Part shown: piece after piece, positions 24,901-36,900 of the stretch
How positions within the stretch are numbered: the first letter of the stretch is position 1
How the letters are laid out: each line of letters starts with the position of its first letter
NCBI GenBank assembly: GCA_947247005.1
Contig: OX365949.1
Span: forward strand, 9,744,001 to 9,808,000
Length of the DNA stretch: 64,000 bases
Origin: Spisula solida
Taxonomy: Eukaryota; Mollusca; Bivalvia; Venerida; Mactridae
Direction of reading: 5' to 3'
Notes under the pieces: generated by a model
What the model saw: the letters and a program-made list of their open reading frames with translations, nothing else
Database searches by the model: none
Told to the model about the DNA's origin: nothing
Position numbers and translations under genes: made by a program

Positions 24901-27900
24901 CATTAGGGACGGTATTTTGAACTATGAGATCGAACGGTAATCGCTGTCTTGTTGAAAAGGAGATACACGTATACTATGATTCCAATACAACTCCCGGGTG
25001 TATATATCTGCAGCTCTGACCATCATTTATGCACGGATTTGTATGTATGAAATGCAAACTAAACTCTGAAACAGGACAAGATGTGCAAGTTCAATGACCG
25101 CTAAATATAGAACGTCCGAATTTAATGGAAACGTACAGTTTTCAGTAGTTACATAATGTGAATAATAGAGTCGCCGTTTCGTCCACCCGACTGCCCGTCC
25201 ATGCTAGTTCTCTGTAAGTAACTAGTGGATATGTTTCAACGACACTGTATTCGTAACTACCTAACATTGAATTTTTGCACATTCTATTATAGTCCTGTTT
25301 TATCTATTTTCTTTAAGTTATTGCACTTAAATATTTTCACTCATTGTTTTTTTTCACGCTATATCGGAGCAACTATAATATGAACGGGGCGACTTTTATT
25401 ACCGCCTCACGGCACAAATAGTACAACTGTAAAATAAACAATATGAACCTAGAGTGAGATTCGAACATATAATATACGGCGCCATCGCTTTGTAAGAGAT
25501 AGAGAAGAATTCGACAGTTGTCACATACTTTTGGGCCCCGTTAGGGCACTGATCCTGACCCCTTTGTATAGCCTTATATTCTTTCTGTAGGAAAATAAAA
25601 ACTATTTGGCGCTAAATGTTAATGCAATTCCACAGGGAATCGTACCGCAATGGCGGGTAGAACCAGTAAATTCAGTTTTGTGAAATCTGCGTTCAAAGCC
25701 CTCTTTAAAGCGGACAAGTGGGCCCAAAAACCTGTGCACGACATTGGGCCCGTAATATCCTTTAGTCTGGGGTACATGTGTACCCATGTGTACCCATGAC
25801 AGCAAATTCCCGAATTTTGGCATTTAGGTCGTAAACTACGGAAGGCCGAAATGGCCATCCCGGCGAGTCTGCATTAGTACGCTATGGTAGCGGAAAGGGT
25901 ATAGCATTTTTTGAAAAATGAAATGTATTCGAATTGACTCTTTATTCGAATACAGGTTCCAATAGCAAGGATCAATAATCATGCGAATACTGCTAGTACA
26001 GACCCCGAGGTGTGAGAGCTCAGAAAGCACACCCGATGCACACTATAAGTGTTCTTCACAAAAGTATAACTAGTTTAGATTCTGTCGGTTCAACATTCAT
26101 TTTCAGTGGGAAATAAATATTTTGGTCAAAGTTTATGCAATGTTATATGTCATATTATGGTCGAAATAGTGTTGTGTTATTATCGCGTATGCAGTAATAC
26201 TCTTCCATGTGCAAATCATATACATGTACTTATACATACGTAAAAAATGTTAAACTAGATCTACGTGCATGTATTTAAAAGCGCAAAGCCTGTTTGTAAA
26301 GCAGTAAAAAACGTTTTAATGATAAATTTCGTCACTAGTGCTGTACCATGATCAACATTTGCAAAGTTATCCTATACGTAAATAACTGCCCTAGTCGGAA
26401 AACTTATCATATAATTAAAAGTCCGAGACAATTTAACTGCAAGTTCGAATGTTTTAAAGAGATTAGAGTTGTGTGGTATAACCGGTTTAGCAGTTACCGT
26501 GGTATCATTTTCCCGCGGTACGATACCGCGATACCTGAAATACCGGTACGTGATCATCATTATACCCTGCTTCTGATTATATTGAAAGTACCTGCTATAA
26601 CAGCCAGGTGTCATCGTCTACGAATTCGTGCAAGGACCTACTAGTTCTACACGACGTGTCTGCGATAACCTCCCGGAGATCATACGATATCATCCCCTCA
26701 ATATCGTAATAGCTGCAATCGGGCGCTACGTTGATATGGCTCGAACACGAAACCTAGTAACATACAATTCAATATTTATTTTTAGTTATATTATTAGATA
26801 AAAAAACTTAGTTTCTCGTTCAACAATATTTGCAATGGCAAGTGGCAGAATGCATATGTTTGTTCAGAAGATACATTTTAGATGTAAAAATGACGAAACG
26901 TCATAGTATTTGGATGTCGACTAGGACCAGCCCACGTTACATGTACGTTTTAAAATGTCAGTATTATGTGTACCATTCGTCGCAGCACGTTCATATGCTA
27001 TATACGAACCAAGGGATGGTGGCAATTTGTTGCTACCCGTTTTTGTGTCTGTTAATTAGTTTTTCATCAACACTGATTGTCCGAGCATTAACTTATCATT
27101 CCTAGTAACGTAGGCAATATAATAATGACGTCATTCCTAAAGAACATACCAGCGAACTTCAAAAACGCATTGATCGAGTTTCACGAGGTCAGTTTTTTAT
27201 AAATTTTGATATGTTGTTACAGGTATGCAGAAATTAAACATAATAAAATTTAAACATTTTTTGACGGGCGGAATTTTTGCAATTAGTCGAAACGTCAGAT
27301 TTTTTTTAAAACACCAAAATGCCAGGCACGACGTTTTTCCCACTTTGTTAGCACGTTATTAGATTAAGTGTTAATATATTAAAATGACTAGATTCGCAAT
27401 TACCTAATGCGTCGAATGATACCAACAAATTACCTGTCGTGTAATTATGAAGCCCTGTGTGTGTTATTTCTTGTCTCCTGTGCCTTCCAAGAAACGACGT
27501 CAAAACGCGTTTTCCATGGTAACTTCCCGACGTCATAGTAACGTCATGGGAACGCGCACGGAGATACAAGACGCGACATTGAATTGGGAATAAATCAAAG
27601 TTCACTATGATACCAAACTTGTATATGGGTTAGGAACTTTTTTTATAGTGTGGTTCCACCTTAAATACATTATTCAGTAACAAATACAAATGGAAGTCAT
27701 AGTTTAAAACATCATCTATACAAGTAAAAACCTTAACTGTACAATACGTTTCTTCTAGTGACTAGAATTTCATGACAAGCTTTGGCACTGTAATTTACGA
27801 TTTCATCATTTGATAGGATATAATAATACTTTTCTAGATCATTCAGATAATTAAAATCCGGATAAACATTTAAAATACATTGTTATAAATGGCGTCTGGT

Positions 27901-30900
27901 GTTTTCATACAGATTACATGACATTATTACATGATATTCTTTTTCGACAGCATTCATACAATTAAAACAAAATCGTTCATCGATTGGTATCCCATGATAT
28001 CCTCCAATATCAATTTTTAGGGGTGCAACATCACAACGGAACTTTGGCAGCGCACTTCTATGAGTTCTTGGTATAATAGTGTGCTTCACATGCGTTTCCG
28101 TTTCATAGGAATGTTGGAATAGTACATGTATATAAGTTCTAAGTTTATTGCCTCCGTTTCCTCAAAACTGCTATGTATTAATAGTTTGTAGCCAATCACG
28201 TTTGTACATATTAAAGTGCTCCTAAATACAATAATTGGTAATAGTTTTAGGCATAGAGTTACTATAATATGATATGCGCTTATGGATAAGCCATATGCCA
28301 CTACTGTGACAAGAACACATGTAAAGTTGCTATTAATTTATTGCTTTGAGCTTCAATATCTTATATGTGAGGCGTTTTTTATAAATAATGCCACTGTTAC
28401 TATTTCTCCAAATGAATCCAGTAAATAAGTCTTCTGGCATAAGTAATCTTTAACGGTTGCCCAGGACAGGTAGTTGCTTATTCGGACTAGTAACTTCTGC
28501 AGGAAAATAGTATAAAAAAGTTTCTACTCCTGTATTGACAGTGTGGGCAACTTCGGAAACTCGACAAACTTACAATGCTTTCAGTGCTTTGATTATTACT
28601 AGTTTCAAATCGTTCGATATAATACTAATATGCTTTCTGTGCAATCGGTCTTAGCAGTATAATTGTCCACGGACGGACTTCAGTCAATATTTATTAATGT
28701 TGTGAAGAAGACAGATTTACCTTGAATGTCGGTACATGCATCCGTTAAAGCTTCGTTTAGGGGGGCAATGTTGTCACTGTCGATTCCAGCGGTTGCAAAT
28801 GTAGCCGCACCGTAACAAGTGGCACTAGAAGCAATTGTGGCCACAGTGCCTATACTGAAAAAGAAACACCAACATTCGAAACATTCGGAGTTACAAGCAT
28901 GTTGAATGTTTCAGTAATGTAAGGGAAGTCAGTTCAACAATTACACTCATCTCATACAGAAAGAACTGACAACACCCCTAAATACGTCTACCCGGAGAAT
29001 ACTACTACTCAATTGACATTTATTATACCGTTTAAATGGCTTATATACCGTTTAAATGGCTTATATACCGTTTAAATGGCTTATTATACCGTTTAAATGA
29101 CTTGTATACCGTTTAAATGGCCATTATAACAGGCTTAAGTAGGAAGAACATTATCATTAAGTCCATTATAACAGGCATTCTAACATAGCATGTGAGATTT
29201 GCCTTCTTTGCGTATATTGAGTTTACCATATTTTATTACCGCGATAAAATATAGCTGATTGATGACGTCACGTTTGACGTCATATTGTATGACAAATGAT
29301 GTAACGGTGATTGTAACCTAGGAAAGAAAGTAGTTTGACGTCAACCTGTCTTGTTGTGCTATAATGGTAAAGCATTGGCGATGTTAGAATCGAAATAATA
29401 AATAGAAGCTGTGATTTGTTGTATTATAAAATATAGGCACTCGTTTGAATGCGTTCATTAAATCACTCGTGCTACGCACTCGTGATTTAATTACTACGCA
29501 TCCAAACACGTGCCTATATTTTATTACGCAACAAAACATAGCTACGTATTCATTATTTCTTAATTAGTTCGAAGAACATTATCATTAAGTCCATTATAAC
29601 AGGCTTAAGTACGAAGAAATAATTATTATCGTATTCCCATTCATGAGCATTTCATTAAAAATCATCTAACGTATAAAAATGTAGCAATAAATGTACATTT
29701 CAGGTAGCAATCTACATCACAACACTATAATTGTCGTCATAAAATGAATTCAAAATAGAAGCTAAGTTAAGCAATTACATGTACTTAATTACATTCAATC
29801 TGTATAGTTTTCATATGTTTAGAAATGACAACGGGAACGGTGGCCTATATATAGGACGCGCGATTCGGGATCGAGAGGTCTCGGGTTCAACCCCCGTTTG
29901 GACCACGGCTTAATTTCTCCGAGCAATAACAGCCCACATGCTTCACTCGACCGATGTGTGAATTATACCTGTGAGGGCGGAGTCCGTACTTGTTCGGTAT
30001 TCCTGGGCGCCGTATCTCGATGTTTGACAAACCAGTACACCCGCCTGAGAGAAATAGACTCCCAAGGGAGACTCGAACGCAAGTTGTCTTAGGTAGCCGA
30101 ATGACCGGGAAGTTAAAATGTCAAAGGGTGGCTAAGCGGCTGAACTGCTGAAAGCAGCCCTTAAATTGGTCTTTTAATAGAGAAACAGTGGCGGTGGAAT
30201 AGTAAATACATTCAACCATTCTTGTAAGGAACGGTCACAACGATGAAAGCAACATTTAAACCATGTTTCATTGTTTTGAATGCACCTCAGTGATCGTCTT
30301 GAAACAGAAATTTATATTTTATGATATAATTCTTAAACTACGGGGGTCATTCAATAAGAATGCGATCTATCAAAAAAAATGGTTACTACTTCATCGACAA
30401 TAATGTGGTCATAATCATCCAAAGTAACCTTCCAAGAGGTCAATGGCCGACTTTCATCATACGATTCGACAGATCTTCTATTCCCGTTGCGCTATTCCCG
30501 TTGCTATGCAACTTCCCACATGTACCTTAACTACTCGGCCACGTCCCATATGTGTGAATCAGCTAGTCGAACCCAAAGCTATTTGCTGTCTCATTTCCGG
30601 CTAGTAGGATCGTATCTACGTTTAAATAGTTAAAAGTATGGATAGACCGACTTGTCCTTCTACAATAAAGTGCTATTTAAGCAAGCCGTACCGACCAAGC
30701 GGAAGCATAGCACATGTATAACTTGTACCGCAAACTTCCGTTTCCAGGGCTATATCTCTTAATATATAAATATTCTGTCTGCTTTTCAATAATGTTACGC
30801 GTGTCAATAATAGTGTTTGGTATAGGTACATTTTCAACTCCGGTACCTAAACGGGGGATTTACTGTACAAACTCTATCGTTGAGTACATAAACATGCATA

Positions 30901-33900
30901 ACCTAGAAATACACCTATATCAGTGTGCTTAAGTGACCTTGAACTTGTTAACATGCTTTGATATTGTTGTTACATTTTGAAATGGTATGGAAGGGTCTGG
31001 AAGGGTCTAACGGAACTAACACATTTTAAACATGGAAACAATTTTAATGACACGAGTATAAGGTATCTATTTCATGAAAGGAAAAATATAAATGAATTGA
31101 TTATCAGAGGCTTGGTGTCGAGAGTATATTGGAGTTTCTAAAAATAGATGTATCATAGCTGTAACACTGGATACTCGTGCAACTAGCCTCGTTGAAGATT
31201 TACTATAAAGTTTACGTTCATTCATTCATAAATACGTCACGTGATACGGGGCGTAAATAGTAACAGCCTATTTGATGATATGTATTATTGCGGTAATAAT
31301 ACATGGGCCTGGTTTGCTCTATGTGTAATGGATTAATCTGCAGATCGTGTTAAAATATACTTTAAATGGTCAATTGTGTTACTTTAGATATATAATTTAC
31401 ATTACACATTCCGTGGATTTCTCTGTGCTCATTGAAAAACATTCAGTGAAATTTGGACTTATTTAGAAGGACCATTCGACGGTGGACATCTCAGATAGAA
31501 TTTTGACATTTAATTAATAATTGTTTGAACTTGATATTAAGCCCAACGCAATGGTAATCTTTTAATTGTAATTCTGCGGATCGAATATTCATTAAATAGT
31601 CTCGCTACGTTGAACTGTGTTATTTGTGAAACATTCGTCCCTATATGGGACTTAATCAGTAACTATTTTCACGGGCGGTAATCACGTGACTTCGTCTTGT
31701 ATGTTAAACGAACAATGGCGGACTTTCAGCCTCGGTAAGTACCTATTTTTCTTGAAGTTATATGTCTTACAGCCTTGATATCAAAACCTCACATAGCCTA
31801 TCATATGCGCAATGCTTTTTTTTCGAACGTTAGAACTTAGTTTTGCCACATAATTTGAATAGATTTCGAGAACACTCATTGAATTTGATCCAGAGTTTCG
31901 GCGCAAGGCCGGTATATTCCACGCATCATATAAATTGTTGTCGAATTATCGACAAATAAGGCTCTCTGCTACGAAAAAGGTATAAAATTATATCAAATGT
32001 TTGATTATATCGTGAACGAAACATGTACGGATTTCTTTGGGGATTCGGCAGTAAATTTCAATTTTATGAAAGTAGTATGTAAAACGAACGTTAGCTCATT
32101 TTAAAACATCTTGCCATCCCATATATATGTTTTATATGTCAAAATATTTTTCAAGGAGAAGTATATATATAGAAGTATATGCTACGTTTGCAACTAAGGA
32201 CTCGGTACACTTTCAATTTAGATTTTGTCAATTTAAACCGGACATACTTTCAATAATTGATCTAATAGCCAAGACACATACTATTACGCTACTTATTATT
32301 TAACCAGACAAACAAGGACTTTCCATAACACAAACTAGGTATAGCGCAACTTTAAATCAAACAGAAGTATACAAGGGCGACCTTAACTCGCGTAAATGTT
32401 TGGATTTAAATACCATATCGTTACAGTCGAGTTACATTTTACATTTAAGGAATTTATGGTCATCAGGCGAATTGAATTTAAACTTACTGGTTTCGATACT
32501 ACAATTCAATGTAAAAATTCAGATTAGTATGAATACCCTACCCTATACAAACTTATTCGTTATAGTTAGAACATATTAAGTAAATTTTAATGATTAAAAA
32601 GGGCGGAGCGAGCGAAGCGAAGCGAGGCCTTTTTAGTCATTAAAATTTACTTAATATGTTCTAACTAACTTAGAATATAACATTCTGCATTCTGATTGGC
32701 CGATAGAAATTAGCGCCGACGCAAGACGTCAAGTCTGTTAAGAGAAAATTTTAATGATTAAATTTTCATTTAACCGCGAAAATGCGGCGTTTTCATTGGC
32801 GCATAATGTAGGTTATATTCTAATGTAAGATATTGTATTTTAACATGAACACAAGTTTTACCTTGAACCGCTTACGTCACTCGTCGACTGGAAATAGCGC
32901 ATACCGGTTTAAACATAAATATTTTGCATTATCATACCTAGATTATTGTAATATTTGTTGTTCAGTCTTTCTGGTTTCAATATTAAATATAAACTCATTT
33001 GTTTGGGGTAGGATCGACATCAATTTAATATTTGTAACTATTAAAAGAAGGATTAGAAATTATATCACAAAACTAGTTTGGCACTCCCAACTTTTCAGAA
33101 ACGAACGTTTCCGCCCACCGCATGAATCCAATTGCCATTTAACTAGACCAGGAAATAGCTTCGACCGGGTGTAGCTATATATTTACTACATACAACCTGC
33201 AAAAGGTCGTGTTTAAATTCTACTTTCGGGTATTTCCACGGACTTTAATTGATATAGTTATATAGGCCTATTATAGTTACTTTAGATGTAGATGTAGTTT
33301 ATTCCAGTATTATAGCAGAAATATGGATCGTTCCGATTAATTACTGCGCATGATGCCATCCAAGCTCTTTTGTGAAGGTTTTCATAACAGAACAGCTACA
33401 TCGGCCTATTTAGTCTATCTTCTTCATAACATTAGGTAGGTCCAAAGGAACAGTGAAATCCTGGTTTCTCTGTGGCCTAGCTACTACCAGTAAACCTGAG
33501 GCACTCGTTGTGTTTTAACAAACTACATTGATAATATAGTTTCCATTAAGAGATGGCATGGCTTAATAATGAGCATTAAATCTAACTTCATTGTTGTCAG
33601 TCAATCCAATAGTCATTCACAAAGCTGGGGATATGACCACATGGATAGACGGTGAGAGGAAGTGGAGACCTGGCAAGGCGAACACAAGTTGAACCTTATC
33701 AACCAGCCTTAAGACCTAGCAACAATTTACTCTAGCAGATGGCATACAACATCAACCCCTGACCTAGCTTTCTGTACTGATCAAATTTAGTGGCATATCA
33801 AGAGAGAAGTCTGTGAACTACTAGAAGGAAGCGACTATTGCCTAGTTTATCTCATTATGGAACACACGGCCTCTACACCATCAAGTCTCCCCAGATGGAA

Positions 33901-36900
33901 CTACAAGAAGACCAACTGGACCTTATACCAACGTCTGAGTGATGACCTCTGCAAAGACATCAGAGTGGATCGTAGATACATAAACAAAGTTGTGAAAGAC
34001 TTCAAGCCATACTAGCGTGAGGAGTTGGAAGACCTTCAGACAAAACTTTCGGAAGCCAGGGAGGAAGCAGAAACCAACTCTTCCCAAGAAAGCCACCTAT
34101 CACTGCAACAAGCCAAAACCAAATTCCTCAAACTAATTGCAACGGTTATCTTATATACCCTTCAAGTACAGGTAAATGCCTTTTCAACTTAAATGTAAAA
34201 TGCAACTCGACTGTAACGATATGGTATTTAAATCCAAACATTGCCCATTTACTCGCATTAAGGTCGCCCTTGTATACTTCTGTTTGATTTAAAGTTGCGC
34301 TATACCTAGTTTGTGTCATGTAAAGTCCTTGTTTGTCTGGTTAAATAATAAGTAGCGTAATAGTATGTGTCTTGGCTATTAGATCAATTATTGAATGTTC
34401 GTCCGTTTTAAATTAACAGAATCTAAATTGAAAGTGTACCGAGTCCTTAGTTGCAAACGTAGCATAGTTATGTATCGATTATAAATAAAGAAACCAATAC
34501 ACATCTATATAAAACCAATATACTTCTCCTTGAAAAATATTTTGACATATAAAACATATATATGGGATGGTAAGATGTTTAAGAAGAGCTAACTCTGAAC
34601 TGAACCCTACCGAGATTTGTACGTGAGACATACCAATACGTAAAATTGAAATATACTGCCGAATATTACCCCCAAAAAAATCCGTACATGTTTCGTTCAC
34701 GATATAATCAAACATTTGATATAATTTTATACCTTTTTCGTAGCAGAGAGCCTTATTTGTCGATAATTCGACAACAATTTATATGATGCGTGCAACATAC
34801 CGGCCTTGCGCCGAAACTCTGGATCAAATTCAAAGAGTGTTCTCGAAATCTATTCAAATTATGTGGCAAAACTAAGTTCTAACGTTCGAAAAAAAGCATT
34901 GCGCATATGATAGGCTATGTGAGGTCTAGATATCAAGGCTTTAAGACATATAACTTCAAGAAAAATAGGTACTTACCGAGGCTGAAAGTCCGCCATTGTT
35001 CGTTTAACATACATGACGAAGTCACGTGATTACCGCCCGTGATTTTTGTAAGGTATATAATGTTCTATGTTTGGCTTTTTATGCAAAATTAGCATATTTA
35101 AGGACTCGAACATCAAAACAATTGTTCTTATGGCAACCATTACACCATTTTTTATTACAATGTACTACCATTGGTCATTCATAACATCAACATTGTGTAT
35201 TCAATTCTAAAATACACAGGACTATGTGTTTTTGTTTAAAATAAGGTAATTACAGACTTTTAAAAACTCCTCATAAAATCTAAATAATTTCTGGGAATAC
35301 TATAAAAGTCAGCGACGTATGTACAGTAGACTGGACATTTTACACGTGCACTGTTTAATTCTTCCAGAAGAATATATATACGTGGGACGTTCACAAAATT
35401 TAATATCGATGGGCTGTGCCGGGTGCGTGTAACCAAGGTTTCAAAATGGACGGTTATGAACGTACATGATACTGTTACATGATCAATCAGATATTGATTT
35501 TTCGCAATTGAATTCCGACTCAATATCATTTATAAATATTTGTATAATATTACAAACCGTACCCGTGAGGGTCCCTGACCTGTTTATTTTTTAACGTCTA
35601 TCGTTTATAGTATAAATACGTATAATTTATAATACTTACAAAGTGCTATCACCGCACATGGCAGGGATATCCCCAACACTTGGATATTTTCCGGTACCCT
35701 CAGTGTGGTAAAAGCTAGATGGGTCAAAAGCAAGAGCCGTTAGAAATTGTGTCAGACAATCATCTGAAAGAATGAGAAGCATATCTTACAAAACTTCGTT
35801 TGTCCTATCTTATACTGCTTACAATCCGTGGAACCCTAAAAGCGTGGCTGATGTGTTCCCTCTCCCGCTACTACTGTTCCGCTACTGCTGTTCCGTTACT
35901 ACTGTTCCGTTACTACTGTTCCGCTACTACTGTTCCGCTCCTACTGTTCGTCTAAAACTGTTCCGCTACTACTGTTTCCCTACTACTGTTCGGCTAAAAC
36001 AGTTCCGCTACTACTGTTTCGCTACTACTGTTCCGCTACTAATGTTTCGCTACTACTGTTCCGTTACTACTGTTCCGTTACTACTGCTCCGCTACTACTG
36101 TTCCGCTACTACTGTTCGGCTAAAACTTTTCCGCTACAACTGTTCCGCTACTAGTGTTCCGCTAATACTGTTCGCTACTAATGTTCCGCTACTACTGTTC
36201 CGTTACTACTGTTCCGCTACTACTCTTCCGTTACTACTGTTCCGCTACTACTGTTCGGCTAAACCTGTTCCGCTACTACTGTTTCGCTACTACTGTTCCG
36301 CTACTAAATTTATAAAAAAATAAAACATTTAAGTTATAGTTAGAATATAACATTCTGCATTCTGATTGGCCGATAGAAATTAGCGTTAACGCAAGACGTC
36401 AAGTCTGTTAAGAGAAAATTTTAATGATTAAATTTTCATTTAACCGCGAAAATGCGGCGTTTTCATTGGCTCATAATGTAGGTTATATTCTAAGAGTGAT
36501 TATATTTTGAAAATGTTATTTAATGTCAAAATAATGGGCGAATGACGAATGCGACGACGCGTAAAATCTACGAATAGGAACTCTAAAAAAGAGCTGTAAC
36601 TTCTTTAAAAATAAATACGAACACATTTCCTTCAGCATTTTGCTTTATTATGATTAAATCCTTCAGGAAATCAAACAATTCAAAATAACAGGCTTCCTTG
36701 ACCTGCTTATATGTAGATTAACACAATGGGCGCACATGACGGAATGCGAATATTCAGTACAAATAAGTGTAAATGCTTACTACAAAAAGTGGAAATATCA
36801 TTAAATTCGACCATCAAGTCCTCAACTGTAACACCCCCTACTATTTCCAAGAGAGCTGCATAAGGACGACATCCGCCAATCAGATTTTCTAGGGCGGATA

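Larger units (their letters stand above)
31669..35042. mobile_element. 3.4-kb fold-back element with ~0.8-kb inverted arms
   Basis: The termini read TCACGGGCGGTAATCACGTG in both directions. The arms, about 31669-32460 and 34180-35042, are highly similar in reverse complement over most of their length (shared blocks include AACAATGGCGGACTTTCAGC, GATCCAGAGTTTCGGCGCAA and CGACTGTAACGATATGGTAT). No clear target-site duplication. The interior holds other inserted repeats and a degenerate LINE fragment. No transposase is recognised. Confidence 0.75.

Noticed and set aside
26480..26560. Cluster of TACCGCGGTA/GATACCGCGATACC words
   Set aside because: Short inverted words in an element interior; too few copies and no clear structure to call a feature.
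28835..28854. Alternative acceptor TATAG at the start of exon 5
   Set aside because: It would fit only if exon 4 were skipped; with exon 4 included, the stronger CAG three bases plus two upstream keeps the frame.
29838..29910. A functional tRNA gene
   Set aside because: B box is good, but the A box and the acceptor and anticodon stems do not form a standard tRNA; it reads as a SINE head.
35772..36323. 183-codon frame rich in FRYYC and TTVPLLL repeats
   Set aside because: Translation of a 14-bp minisatellite.
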